NCBI GenBank assembly: GCA_023653785.1
Contig: JAMKCH010012484.1
Coordinates: forward strand, 1-64,000
Source: Ophioderma brevispina
Taxonomy: Eukaryota > Echinodermata > Ophiuroidea > Amphilepidida > Ophiodermatidae
Length of the DNA stretch: 64,000 bases
Reading direction: 5' to 3'
Shown here in pieces: positions 11,780 to 23,639 of the stretch. The stretch's first letter is position 1. Each line of letters begins with the position of its first letter. The notes beneath the pieces were generated by a model that searched no databases, was not told the origin of the DNA, and saw only the letters and a list, made by a program, of their open reading frames with translations. Both the position numbers and the translations under genes were made by a program.

Positions 11780-12966
11780 CTTTTGTGTGCTTCGGTCTTG
11801 TAACGGAGCCCAAGACGATGAGGTACTCGTCTGCCAGAAGGGAGCAGACAGTCGGACAAAGGAGCTGGAGGAAGCGCAAGTTGGCGCTTACTGGTAGGTG
11901 GAGCACTCCAACTGAAAACTTTGGATTTGGATTTCTTAAGTGCCGGTAGGGTTGAAGGCACTGATTTACTCATCATGGATTGACGGTAACTGGATGGCAC
12001 GACAAACGGCCGCCGAGTGTCGTTGGAAAGGTTGAATTCTTTGAACACTTCTTCGTTATAGTCATCGGATTGGGATAGCATGGCAAGGGCTTTCTGGCTT
12101 GCAGAAAGCGGTTGCAGAGGAGCACACCTCTTGGCGGCAAGATCGTGACGAATGAGTGCAGGATTGAGGGGTGGAGCTGGAGGAACTTTTGAAGATGGAG
12201 TAGAGTCGCCATTTGTTACGACAGTTACCTTGGTATCTGTACGCCCTTTGGACGGTGTCGGCGGCCGCTTTTGCTTTGCGACCTTCACTTCATCTTCCGT
12301 TTTTGGAACCTGTTTTAATGCACTCCGATACGCAGGCGGATATTGGGTAATGTCACTTCTCTCCAAAAGCTGAGATCCATTGATATCGTTTATTACATGG
12401 CTAGTGCTAGGAGGCCAGCAAGGTCCAACGCCAGTCATGGGTTTGTTTGGGATAATGGTAAACTTTTTGATAGTATCTTCCATAATCTGTGGAGTTTCAT
12501 TAAAGCTCACTCTCTTGCTGGTCGAACGGGATTTCTTAATCTGACTCGTGTCGGATTCCAGGGATTCAGTACTTGGTGGTGACGTCTCAGGCGGAGCTTC
12601 GATTTCAGCATCCTCTTCTTCAGCGTTTTCTTGGTCTGCTTCCTCTGCCACATTTTCATCTTGATCTACATCACCTTCGGCTTCACCCTTACCATCCTTG
12701 TCTTCAACCCTTCTTTCTTCAAGAGCCCGTTCTGTAATGGGTGTCTCTGTTCCATCAGAAAGCACTGGAACATATATTGAGTCACCGAACTCGCTACCGC
12801 ACACGGGCAATACGCCTATTTTTTGCAGACGACTCGGCAAGGACGTAGTTGCCGCTGTTCGACGGAGTTCTATAGTGTAGTCAGGAAAAGAGTCTTGGTA
12901 ACTTGTTCTCTGATAGAGTCTTCTGTTCAGGTCTGAGATTGCATTTCTGGTCGATTCACTTAGAGG
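11780..12966 (-). CDS. Main coding exon of an unrecognised PP1-docking, disordered protein
   Basis: A 1187-base minus-strand exon, open throughout, bounded by a pyrimidine-rich acceptor (ctttctttag, before 12966) and a strong donor (AAAAG|GTACGT at 11780). It is entered in phase 0 and left in phase 2, which fits both neighbouring exons. It encodes about 395 residues. A short N-terminal part (PLSESTRNAISDLNRRLYQ) is followed by a very acidic Glu/Asp tract (about 12690-12600), a Ser/Thr/Pro/Lys linker, and then KRVSF at 12502-12513, a canonical RVxF docking motif for protein phosphatase 1. Downstream are proline-rich and basic segments with no transmembrane stretch or enzyme motif. The composition suggests an intrinsically disordered scaffold. 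I do not recognise the family; a ciliary or cytoskeletal PP1 regulator is only a guess. Without the downstream splice the frame stops at 11710, but the donor and the well-fitting next exon favour splicing. Confidence 0.8.
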
Positions 12967-13377
12967 CTAAAGAAAGAGGGAAATATGGGTTAGTATACTA
13001 GGAAAAGAATGCAATGGAAAAGTATAATCAAATTTAGTATAGTTTAAGAGTAGCTACATGTGATTCAATGAAAGTTATCCACATTGTAACCCGTAATTCA
13101 ACATTTGAACTTAACTGACACTGAAAGATATTGGATATAAAATCTTTATTACTGATTTGCAGACTCTCCTACAAGATCATATTTTGGAGAACATTTGACC
13201 GAGGTTCTTATCATACGGCGATTAGACATTTTGTCTGTAATAGCTATCTTCAGTAGATAGCAAAACTGCATAATATCGCCCTCTGGTTTTAAGTGGTTTG
13301 TATCTACTCGATCTAATAGTTACTGGCAATGGAATTGAGGGCAAATGGTTATTGTTTAATTGTTTATTATTGCATAC

Positions 13378-13409
13378 CTGTGATAGTCTGGTTTCAGGTG
13401 TAGATTGAG
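13378..13409 (-). CDS. 32-bp micro-exon of the RVSF-motif gene
   Basis: On the minus strand, the acceptor tttttccccag precedes 13409 and the donor CACAG|GTATGC follows 13378. The 32 bases take one nucleotide from the preceding exon (phase 1) and end in phase 0. They encode AQSTPETRLSQ, which joins directly to PLSESTR in the main exon. Without it, the exon at 14722-14842 would enter the main exon in phase 1 and hit a TGA after three codons. That phase rescue is the main argument for it. Confidence 0.65.
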
Positions 13410-13638
13410 CTGGGGAAAAACGTCAAAGTATATGAGAAAAATTGTTAACGATGACTATTATTTGAAATAGATGAACGAAGTACCAAGTTAACAAATGATG
13501 TGTTCTGTTTGCTGTTTGTATTTTTTATTTGTTTTCTGCTTGTTTCTTGTTAATATGTTTGGAAGGTCTTTAACACTACTATTGGCTTGTTTGATTTGGT
13601 TTGCGTACGTTATAGACCGTTTAGGTATTTTAACAATC

Positions 13639-13793
13639 CAGTGGCGTACGGGGTGGGCGCGGGCCCCCCCCCTCGTGGGGAATATTCCCCTGAAAAATTA
13701 GTTAATTTCTGCACACATGCTATGCCGTGCCCCTGGAAATATGTGTGCAATCCCCCCTTTTCCCCATGAAAAAAAAGCTGGTTACGCGCAATG
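13639..13793. mobile_element. hAT-type MITE, copy 2
   Basis: The left end CAGTGGCGTACGGGG and right end GCTGGTTACGCGCAATG match the family termini. The interior contains a C run and CCCCTGAAAAATTA. It lies in the intron between the micro-exon and the 14.7 kb exon of the RVSF-motif gene. No clean target duplication. Confidence 0.5.
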
Positions 13794-14519
13794 ACACCAA
13801 TCTAGGACATGCCTTTGTGTTTAATAAAGCCAGTGAGATCATACACGAGTGCCTGTGTTTGTTCGCTGAACACAGAGCACATATACCTTTGATACCCAAA
13901 TGGATTGAGTTATGGCCGGTGTGAAAGTAATCATAGTCCGGCAGGTATCATAGTCCGGGCTCCATAGACGCCGGCATAGACGACAACGGAATAAAGCTTG
14001 AAACTAATGTTGCGTAAAGAGTCAACTGAATCGATTGCCCTATTGTTCACCATTGTTCCCGCACGGTGAGCCCGGAGGACTATATCTCCTGCCACACCTG
14101 TTTAGCTACAATCATGGAAAAAAAGTTTGGTACACTTTGTCCGATTTAGGGAAATATTGACCCCCTCTCCTCCAAGTCAATGTTGATTCGAGTCATGTTG
14201 TCAGCAGCCACGCCAGGTCCCCCAACATTGACTGATGGGGGTGGGGAAGAATTTGGTAAAGGGGAAGACTTCTGCTTTCTAAAGAACGATGACTTACCCA
14301 AATTTGTGAACATGGGAATGGTTCCAATATATTGCATCAAGTGTGCCAACTAGGTATCTATCAATTTGTGTTTAAAACCTTTATGCAAGACCGTATGTGA
14401 GTGCCTGTAATTTATTCCGCTCAACACAATGTCCATATACCCAGATGGTATGATAATACCCAAATGATTTGCAACACATGCGGAGTGGTTGGTATACAAA
14501 TATTGAATGCCTGAGAGTG

Positions 14520-14631
14520 TGATAGTAAAAAATATATCATGAGGTCAAATTTTGACTTTTCCATTTCACGAGGCAAAGCCGAGTGAAATGGAACCATCAA
14601 AATTTGACCCCATGATATATTTTTACTATTG
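14520..14631. mobile_element. Short foldback MITE in an intron
   Basis: The arms GATAGTAAAAAATATATCAT..GGTCAAATTTTGAC..CCATTTCAC and GTGAAATGG..CAAAATTTGACC..ATGATATATTTTTACTAT pair closely around a 13-base loop near 14570-14582. Total about 112 bases. Confidence 0.7.
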
Positions 14632-14721
14632 CACGAATAGGCAGTGATAGTAAAAACTATCACAAGGCTTAAATCACTGTAGCCCTAATATAATCTTGCA
14701 TATGGATTGGCAGTGACTTAC

Positions 14722-14842
14722 CATCAGTACTGGAGTTTTTGTTCTGTTCTCCGGAAGGGAAGACTTCAAAATCGTGGTCGTGGACGTTGTAGGCATGGAA
14801 ACCCAGGCCAGCTGGATGGATCATGACGCTCCCCATTCCAGC
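14722..14842 (-). CDS. Internal coding exon of the RVSF-motif gene
   Basis: The minus-strand acceptor caacaacag precedes 14842 and the donor GATG|GTAAGT follows 14722. In phase 0 the 121 bases read AGMGSVMIHPAGLGF and then HAYNVHDHDFEVFPSGEQN, leaving one base for the micro-exon. The upstream junction is unresolved: the exon at 22039-22200 ends in phase 2, which would put a stop here. Three explanations are possible: a weaker acceptor 14 bases further in (exon from 14828, phase-compatible), an undetected exon, or translation starting at the internal ATG (14836-14834). The peptide is protein-like and rich in His and aromatic residues, but not recognised. Confidence 0.65.
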
Positions 14843-15719
14843 CTGTTGTTGGAAAGTGGGTTATAAAAGCATTACAAATAAATACATAAGAACTCCCCAC
14901 CCATACTAACAAGAACATGCACCAACTTTATGCATTTTAATTTATGCTGTTGTAAAAATGGTGAACGAATGGAAAATCAGTCAAACATTTGGCACAGACG
15001 CGTGCCCTTACCCATAAATGTTGTATAATTGGAGGCATTGATGTTTTAATCAAATGTTTTTAATAATCAAGTGCACATGGCCCATCTACTACTCAATGCA
15101 TTTTTAAAATAAAGTTAACGTATTTCTCCAGAGTAGATGGGATTTTCAAGTTAAGATTACTCATATACTATAGGCCAACTGTTCAGATCATATAAAATCT
15201 CAAACTTCTTAAGGTAAGTCAGGAGGATGATCACGAAATGTTCCCTATAAATAACTCAAAATACGGTTATACAATCATTTAAAGAACCCTATTTTTGTTC
15301 TTAACTACGTTTAATTGACGAATGAGACCTACATAACGAGCGTCCCGCGAATATGTCCTCTGTATAACTGTTCCCAGCATTAAACTTGCAATGGCACGTA
15401 AAATCATAATTTATCTGATAAATACATCAAAAGCCACTGATGTAAGATAATTGACTAAAATAATAAACCAAAACAAAATGGGCCGCTTTTTCGCCACGTA
15501 GAAATAAACTAAAATCTCGCCCCTAATTCTTTTCTGAACCGATCATATTTTTCATTTTAACGATTTGCCGAGTTTCATGAAAAAAATTCTTGGAAAACAT
15601 GTTTCGATGGGGCCAAGGGGGGGGGGGGGGATTATTAAGTCTTTAAATTCACTTAAAGGTGGGTGACCCTATCATGATCCGATTTCCGATATGACGCTTT
15701 ATTCCTCACATGAAAGCAT

Positions 15720-16080
15720 ATCACCAAAAACAACTCACAACATTTGATACATACAATTGGATTGATTAAGCCAAATTAATTGGTTGAGCTTTAACTGAGT
15801 TGCAAAATAGTGGCGAGACGCAGGTCGAGCCCAATATTTAAAACTCATAGGCGAGACAATTAATATTGGGCCGTAAACGCATCCAATTTTATCATGATCA
15901 TGTTTTTTGGATCCGTATTTTTCACACCACTGGACCCTCAAAACATAATAATGAGTTAAAATCGGTCCAACCGTTTCGAGAGTTGTCAAAAAGTGCAATA
16001 AGTTTGGCCGCATAGAACATGAATGTTTTGGTTGTGAAAATGTGGCGAAAGAACGACCACATTTGGAGACGTTTTGGCAC
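15720..16080. repeat. Decayed foldback repeat in an intron
   Basis: Related in reverse orientation to the block at 1960-2225 (GGCGAGACG, CAATATTGGGC, GGACCCTC). It produces a spurious 168-codon minus-strand ORF (15735-16241) of random composition. Preceded by a 14-G run at 15617-15630. Confidence 0.4.
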
Positions 16081-16289
16081 ATAATAACATCAAAAGAGGA
16101 AGGAGACAATAGGCTAATCTTTGGGACCAACTCACTGTGGAGAATGGCGCATGGATCTAGTGTTGGAGTTTTTCTGATACCAGAATTTCCATTTTGTGTA
16201 GAGGGCCATGCCTTCCCCTTTCCTCTCAAATAAGACAACAAAAAATACGAAAAAAGACAAACTCACACGTGCTACTTACTCTTACTTAC

Positions 16290-16338
16290 TTGGGACAAAA
16301 ATGGGGGGGGTTCCTGTTTTCACATGGGCGTTGGAAGC
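16290..16338 (-). CDS. Candidate small exon, possibly of the RVSF-motif gene
   Basis: The minus strand has a strong acceptor (ccattttcag before 16338) and a strong donor (CCCAA|GTAAGT at 16290) flanking 49 bases that read ASNAHVKTGTPPIFVP in phase 0. It contains an eight-C run. With one C fewer it would enter the 14722-14842 exon in phase 0 and give an open junction, so a homopolymer length error or polymorphism is possible. As written, the phases fit neither neighbour, so this stays a candidate. It may instead be a chance pairing of splice-like sites. Confidence 0.3.
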
Positions 16339-17555
16339 CTGAAAATGGAAAAAACAAGGGGTTTAATATGTCAGTATATGGCGTATACCCCTGAGGGGTT
16401 AGTAAGATTAAAAGTATTAAAACTCATGTTAAAAATCAACACCCGTTTTTAGTTGTAGACGTTTATATAGTCCGCCGTACTCATAGTCCGACTACAACGG
16501 AAGAATAGGGCACTCGATTCATTTGACTCTTTCACACGCAACATTAAGTTTCACGCTTTATTTCGTTATCGTCTATGGATCCGGGACTATGGCTCCCGGC
16601 GACTGATAATTACTTTCACACCGGGTTTTAGCCACCTCGGACAACCATAGTGGCCTGTGGCTCCCCGCCTGGTTTGTATTCTCGTGTTTTTTATTAGTCA
16701 TGGAGTCAGCTTTAAGTACTAGGTTCTGTGTATTCCGTCCGTCGTACAATGCTATCAGGCGGTATTGACCAGCTAACTAGATTCAGGGACAGCTTTCGAA
16801 ACATTCTCGAACAAAAACCATCAGGCGTGTGGTATTGGATCTGCTTGGCAATTGCATGTTCAGAAAAGGAATTCCAGAAAAACAAGACTAGCTGTAGCTA
16901 GGATAGAGCTGGTCGGTTATTGAAAATGTATATGTGATGGTCAATCCAAAGGGGGCACTTTGTCACGTGACTGATTTTTGAATTTTGTGTTACTTTATGT
17001 AGATCATTTTTAAGGTTAAATGACACGTTAAATCTTTCTCACTGTTTTTGGTGTCTTTTAAACTAACGTGACACCTTGCACTCTCTGCTACACTTAATTT
17101 TCACATTGTAATAAAGTGTCACTAGGTGCCCACAGAACTCAAAGTACAATTGACCGGAAGGCCTCTACATAGCTGAGATGCAGCTACTCGTGAGTCATTT
17201 ACTGTCAGTTTGGATGAGCTTTTGTTTTTGTTTGTTAAAAAAATGTAGGGTCGGCCCTAATTTTAGGGTCCAGTCAGTTACGGCTGGTCCTGGCTTGGTA
17301 AACCAACCAGGTGTGCACTTTCTGAGTATTTTAATAGTTATGGATACCAATTTGGTTCTTCCAGATCGTTGTCTAGTTTCTACACACATTTATCACTTCT
17401 GACTTGTGCTTTGTGTGCAATCAACGAGACTGGCATGGTATCCGGTCAAGTCTACCCAAAAAATCCTAGGTCCTACACATCTATATGGGTCCGGCCAAAT
17501 TTCACAGAAATGCTAAAATTTTATAATCTTTTTTACTTCTATTGGGTTTTTTTTG

Positions 17556-17860
17556 ATCAAAAAAATGCATCAAAAACCAATCAAAAAAAATTACCATAAA
17601 TCAGATCTACTGCAAAAAAGGTTTGCCAATTGGACTGATAAGTTATTGTGTTCAAATTGCAACTTGCCCCAATTTCGAGAAAATGCAACTGTCAAGAAAG
17701 AGTCATCCCCTCATGGTCTTCTTAATTGGAAAACACTTGGCGTGCAAAAAAAATAAAAAATTCTATCAAAAACAATCCAAAAAAATTACATAAACAGAAT
17801 CTACTGCAGATAAAGTTTGGCCAATTGGACTAGTTAAGCTATTGGGGATGATTTAGTATT
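17556..17860 (+). repeat. Direct repeat pair of about 90 bp
   Basis: A block containing ATCAAAAACCAATC, then ACTGCAAAAAAGGTTTGCC and AATTGGACTGATAAG (about 17570-17645) recurs, diverged, at about 17765-17840 (ATCAAAAACAATCC, ACTGCAGATAAAGTTTGGCC, AATTGGACTAGTTAAG). No gene. Confidence 0.5.
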
Positions 17861-17996
17861 CTTCTTCTGCCACCACTTAAAATTCGGCACCTTTGAACAT
17901 GCGGTTTATTACGTTGCCCGAATTCGTAGCCTGTGGCAGAATACTAATTTTTTTCCATACTTACGGTCAACATGCACAGCCTGTTTATACGTTGGG

Positions 17997-18185
17997 CCCA
18001 GTCCGTTCGGTCCGTTGCCATTCGTACTCCGTCATTCGGGTCGCTCGTGTCAATTCGGTCCCAGCGTCAATTTCGTCCCATGCCAATTCGGTCCAATGGA
18101 AAAACAGTACATTCGGTCTCAGTAAAATCTTCACCCAATTCGGCTCATATCCGCATTCGGTCCCCATCCAATTCGACCCAAAGAA
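17997..18185 (+). repeat. Array of ATTCGGTCC-type units, left arm
   Basis: About nine degenerate units of roughly 20 bases centred on (A)ATTCGGTCC (GTTCGGTCCGTT, CAATTCGGTCCCAG, CCAATTCGGTCCAATGG, GCATTCGGTCCCC). The matching array in opposite orientation lies at 19430-19555, so the two bracket about 1.25 kb. The 145-codon ORF here is a by-product of the array. Confidence 0.65.
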
Positions 18186-19429
18186 CACACGTGCACTTTT
18201 TAATCTGATTTATTTGTCATTTTGTGATATCGGTTGCCTTTCTAACTTTCTTCTGCTACTTCTGTGTACACTGAATATCGTAGTCTTTTTTCTCCCTCCT
18301 TTTTTGTTTTTATCACAACACAACTTATAATAGGCCCCCTATCGAGTCTCTCCCAATCTCGAGGAAAATTTTGCTTTGAGAGTGGCTAGTGGGTCAAAGA
18401 AATGGCTGACAATGAATTTTACCTGGGTTTCGTCGATTTATTAATCATCACATCATCCCGTTATGTTTCAGTCAGCGTAAATACATGGGGTTTTACAATA
18501 CCAATTTGCTAGCTTTGTCGACCGTTGAATCCCATGGCCTTTCAATACAGTAGACTAGAGTAAGCACTACAGGAACTACAACCTGAAAGTCACAGTACTA
18601 AATTTGGTGATCGATGTAAATGTATCCTAAAAAATGTAGTATGTAGTACACAATAAAACGGACAACATTACCAACCCAAGATGTACCAGTATTTGTTTCA
18701 ATAGCATTATTTTGTTGTCATGTTTTTGGCTTTTCCCCCTATTGTTTGGATGACCGCTTCGCGTGTACCACAACGGGCCAATAAATACCAGTCTAAATTG
18801 TATAATGTTCATTATTGTTCACCAAAATGGGCAAGAGTTCCCTTATGTACCCCCTTGGAAGTTCACCATGTACAAATTCCTTTTTCATTTTTGGCCATAG
18901 GGTTAGGGTTTTTGTTAGTGTAGGGCCATAAATAAAATAATTTTTGTTTCCAGTACAAGTTCGGGGGGGGGGTACATATGGAACTCTTTCCCAAAAATGC
19001 ATGACAAATATAATTCTGTTTTTTGCAATTCCACACAAAATTCAATACTGTATACTGTTCTCGTTTTTTCCAATAAGGCACGTGCCAAATAAGTTAAGAT
19101 GAATTAATGCTAAATTGATTATCACATACATTGTTTTCTTTATTTATAATTTCGCATGCTAAATATTTAATAATTTAGCATAATAGTTACTTATCTTTTT
19201 GGCAAAACGACTGGTAAAATAGACGTAAAACACGCCCTAAAATTTCAAATTGACGGAGCCCTAAGTTTTTCCATGAGAGTGTCTACTATCATGATACTCA
19301 AATGATTGTTTTAACAATTATATCACAATTAATATTGATTAAGTATGATCCATGATTCGTAAGAAATGTAGGAGCCAAAGGTTTTAGTGGTTTTACACCA
19401 CTTTTTTGTTTAACACCGTTTTCCCCTAA

Positions 19430-19555
19430 TGGACCGAATTGGTCAAACCGTGGGGACCGAATTGGCCGTGAGACCGAACTGACTGGGACCGTATTGATAT
19501 TGAGTCCGAATTCTCATGGGCCGAACTGGTTTTGCGACCGAATCGGGCCAGCCTT
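19430..19555 (-). repeat. Array of ATTCGGTCC-type units, right arm (inverted)
   Basis: Units GGACCGAATTGG, GGGGACCGAATTGGCC, GAGACCGAACTGA, GGGACCGTATTGA and GCGACCGAATCGGGCC are the reverse complement of the left-arm motif. The enclosed 18.19-19.43 kb is AT-rich with no ORF, fitting a non-autonomous foldback element with sub-repeat termini. Confidence 0.65.
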
Positions 19556-21214
19556 GACAGTGTTGCAAAATAATGCCCCCATATGACGCCCAACTGACAC
19601 AATTTATGACGCCAAATCGACTATAATTAGAACTTTAAAGGTGCAACTAGTAGTGTGTGTTGAAATTTGCAAAATTTAAAAAAAACCATCAAAATTCATA
19701 TTTTTTAATTTTTGTTACTGACATGCATATGCGAACATAACCTGCCAAGTGGTTGGATTGAAAGCCGTGTATTAAAGACACAAGGAGTACTTTTTATCTG
19801 ATTCGGTAATTTCTATACGGCGTATCAAAATTCCGACTTTGAGATTCAAAACAGCCTTTCCCTGGGTGAATATCACAGATTTTCAAAGATATTTTGCAAC
19901 CTGATCCATGCAGTTTTGACCTCAAACACAACATGTCTTGATCTTTGTTTATTAATGTATTGGTGTAAACCACAAACAGCTGTTTAGTGCAGTTTGAGAC
20001 GTGCCGTCACGTATTTTTGCGGGAGACGGTACGACCAATTTCTTCTTCCTTTGTGTTTTCACTATTTGGTGGTTTGTTTCTACATTAAGCAGTTATATGG
20101 AATTGTACACCTTATCCCTGATTATAAGTTAAAACATGCATTTCCACATTTTTTTCGATTCTCACTTGCATTATCGGCTGCTAATCCCTTTTTAATACTC
20201 TGTTCTAAAATTCAAAGAGTGGGTTCTTGGTACTTGACGGTTTTGTAATTGTAATTGTAAGTTGAAGAGTCTTATTCTTGTATTTTTTTATAATAGTAAA
20301 ACGATTATGTAGCCGTAACAATCCTTTTTCCTTGCACGATCACGCACGGTCCGACCATCTGTAAGCTTTTCAAGAGGTAAACTAATAAGGTGTTTCTTGG
20401 AAAATTGGTCAAGGAGTAAAATGATCGGCATAGGCAACAACTTTCGTAACGGCACGGAGTCAGTCAGTCAGTCAGTGACACGGATTTGCTCATACTGGCT
20501 CGGTCTACGCCCAGCAAAAAATATTAAAACAAAATTAAAAAAACGAACAAACAAACCGGAAATTCAAATAAAAAAAGAAAAATTAAAAAAAAAAATGCCC
20601 GAAAAAAATCCGATAAAGAAAAGACAAATTTCAAAAAATTTCAAATAAAAAAATCAAGATTTTGTGTTTGTAAAACAGTCGCATACAAAAAATCCATAAA
20701 AAACATTCCAGAAAATGATTGAAAATAAAAAAATCAAAAACGCGGCTGGGTGTAGGGCATGTTCTAGCTTCAGGGATTTGTGTGCTGCAGCCTCCGAGGC
20801 CCTTTCGCTCTTGTTCTGATAGTAAATAACCAAATCAATTCATTTGGATAAATTTGACGTTGTCAGGATAGAAATAATTCAAATAGATAGCTGTTGTTTA
20901 TAAGCACGGGTGTACAAATGAATAATTTAAACTGGACTCTAAGGAAAAAAGGTTCTAACTAGAATTTAGAATTTCGCGGTTTTCGGCTTTCACGCTCGAT
21001 ATTTAAAGAATATAAGCTGTGGACCGCTCCATAAAACTTAACATTAATTTTTAGTGACACACATACACACAGATACGCGCACAACGGATTGCTAAGTGGT
21101 CCTGCCAGCTATGCTGGCGGCCCACTGTCCTCCATTGGAATCTTCAATTGAAAAAGTTCTTCAAATTTAAACAAAATCCTTAGCTGTTGTTCGGAATCCT
21201 AATTGATTTTTAAA

Positions 21215-21402
21215 CGGTGGCGTAACCAGACCTTTGCAAATTGGGGGTGGGGTGGGGGCAGAGGGGTACTGAGACATTTTCCGAGGGGGCGAAATTGGGT
21301 CCTTATAGATAATGTACAAACACAAACGATCAGTTCATTGGGGGGAGGGGGGGGGGGGTTCTGAGCAGGGCCTCTCCCCCCCCCCCGCTGGTGACACCAC
21401 TG
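21215..21402. mobile_element. hAT-type MITE, copy 3, with an 8-bp target duplication
   Basis: The left end CGGTGGCGTAACCAG and right end CTGGTGACACCACTG are inverted termini. TTTTTAAA stands immediately outside both ends (21207-21214 and 21403-21410). A perfect 8-bp duplication with CAGTGGCG-type termini is the signature of hAT transposition. The interior of 188 bases is G-rich then C-rich, with no ORF. Confidence 0.8.
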
Positions 21403-21511
21403 TTTTTAAAGTCTTTCTCGTGACCCTTTTGTGAAATTTTCTCGTTCCTTAAAGGACTATTGATTCATACTAATATACACTGTAAAGGGATCACCGGGCG
21501 GGATCATAACA

Positions 21512-21610
21512 AGAAGTGTCAAAGTTCAACACTCTTGGTGCTATTTAACGCCGTTTACCAAGACACCAATAACACCAAGAGAGAAGAATGTTGACACTTC
21601 TTGTGGGTCT
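21512..21610. repeat. Hairpin repeat in an intron
   Basis: CAAGAAGTGTCAAAGTTCAA plus CACTCTTGGTG is mirrored by CACCAAGAGAGAAGAATG and TTGACACTTCTTGTG. It is a compact inverted repeat of about 100 bases, probably a small MITE. Confidence 0.6.
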
Positions 21611-22038
21611 GGTCCATTTAAAACACAATTATAGTAACTTTAACAGCCTAGGTATTTTATTTTATTTTCGTTAGTCATGTTAGTGATGGCCCTCTCAATA
21701 TATACTCAACTTTGATCGTTAACACGACAATCGCTAAGTTTAAGTTGTGTCTGTCGATAAGGCTGAGGACCACCATCGCTAAAACAAAATCAGATCAAAA
21801 TGAGAATTAGATTGATTACGGAATTCTCAATAATGGCTTTATAATCTCATTGTCCCCATTTAAAATTAAAAACGAAAACGGCAACACACTTTTTAAACAA
21901 CATTTTACCATTTCGTTTATTATTATTATCATTACTAGTATAATTATTATTTATATTTTCAATTGAGTACAAGATTTAACTTTTATTAAGAAGCCAAGGC
22001 GGTCTGATCTTATAATAAAAATAAACAATCTATCTTAC

Positions 22039-22200
22039 TGTTTGGTCAGTCCACTCTGATAGTGCCTATGGCTCCGGCTGACCGGTAGATCCTTAACCCG
22101 ATGAATGCCCAAATGCGGAAGCCCACCGATGCCACCATATTCCGCCAGATTGCCACCCCATAACTTACCTCCCAATGGCTGCAATGCTTGCTGTTGCTCC
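22039..22200 (-). CDS. Second coding exon of the RVSF-motif gene
   Basis: The minus-strand acceptor atttttacag precedes 22200 and the donor CAAACA|GTAAGA follows 22039. The 162 bases are open, entered in phase 2 and left in phase 2. The peptide starts EQQQALQPLGGKLWGGNL, passes through a glycine-rich GGIGGLPHLGIHRVKDLP stretch and ends QSGLTK. Its entry phase matches the donor of the first coding exon (26527), giving a Gly codon at the junction. If the donor is ignored, the frame stops one codon later. Confidence 0.6.
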
Positions 22201-23639
22201 CTGTAAAAATAAAGTAAAAAAAACATCATTATGTTAACCATGAAACCATTTAAGCAGCAAATCCAGTAAAAAAAAATCAGATATATTGAAAGAAATCCAC
22301 GCTCCAGTTACTTCCACTTATTTGAAAACAATTTGGGTGTCTACATTTTTGCAAAAATCCATTTTTACTGACTTTAACTTAGTTGGGTGGCAGCGACATC
22401 ACTACCATACACGTCTCACTGTGCATCTGGTCCCATGCTTTTTGGAGATGTTGAAAAGCACACGATCAGGCATCACATTACAAAATCCTATATCCTATCT
22501 TTCGTTATTCAAATAATTTTGTTGAGACCTGCATCGGCAATATTACTCTTTATTACCGCGTTATTTATATACTTACCATTTCCTTCGCTGTACTGTTTGT
22601 ACCATATCCATCATGGTGGGATAGTGTCCCATGCCCAGTCGCGTCGACGATGACGACACGCCAACACACTATCCCACCCATCCAATATATGCGTTGAACG
22701 TTTAGGCATTTAGGCCTACTATTGAATCAGATCACTAATTAACCTAAAACGACTGAAATTGGAGAAGTCGACAAGCTCTTCTATGTACAAGTGTTTTTCA
22801 TTGCTACGGCTTGCCTTTATGTACTTGCACAAATTCCCGCCAACCAGCATTATAGGCCGTAGGTTGCAGGTGTTTTTAAAGTCTTTATGTGAATGATCGA
22901 TTCATTTCCAATTATATATAGAGAGCTTTCTTTAAGTATTGACAAGATTCTAATTGATATTGGAAATATAAATCTCAAACAATTATTGTATAACGGATGA
23001 AAGAGGTTCAATATCAAAGGGGAAATCTTCGGATTACCTCAGTTCCGACCTAAAAATCGCTTCAATCATGTCTAATTGTGTTACTAGGCTGAAATTCATT
23101 TTCTCTTAAATCCAATAAGATAATGTGAAAAAAAATAATATTACTGTGTTGTTGCTGAAATTACAGAGACAAGTATCACTAAGCAAGAACTTTAGTGAAA
23201 GCTCATTATACGGCACGCACCTATGACGAATAAAACTATAGGCACACGTTTGGATTATTTTAAGCAAATTGTATTAACCCTCTCAACAATGTTTTTGAGA
23301 TGACAATCCCAAATGACCGCAGGACGGGCCACTGAATTATTGAAACGCATTCTGGGACTTTAAAATACGTAAAAATTTTTACTGCATTGTTTTATATTTT
23401 CGAGGTGCATTCATCGCAGTACTTTTCCATTTTTAGGGCACATTTTGACATGCGCATCAGCTTCTCACATAAAATCAATTCGCAATTAAATTTCCGCATA
23501 ACAATATTTGCAAACTTTATTATATGTGCATTAAATTATGTCGCATACCAATATTTTTAAAACTTCATGCGCATTGAAATTATCGCATACAAATATTTGC
23601 AAACTTTAGCGCATTACATTTATTCGCCTACTTTAGGTG

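Noticed and set aside
12152..12582. Plus-strand ORFs opposite the main exon of the RVSF-motif gene
   Set aside because: Shadow frames of the minus-strand exon; serine/glycine-rich by complementarity only.
15735..16241. 168-codon minus-strand ORF, second longest on that strand
   Set aside because: It overlaps a decayed foldback repeat, has random composition and no splice or start context.
17893..18330. 145-codon plus-strand ORF
   Set aside because: It lies over the ATTCGGTCC array; its repeated NSV/RSQ-like residues come from the array unit.
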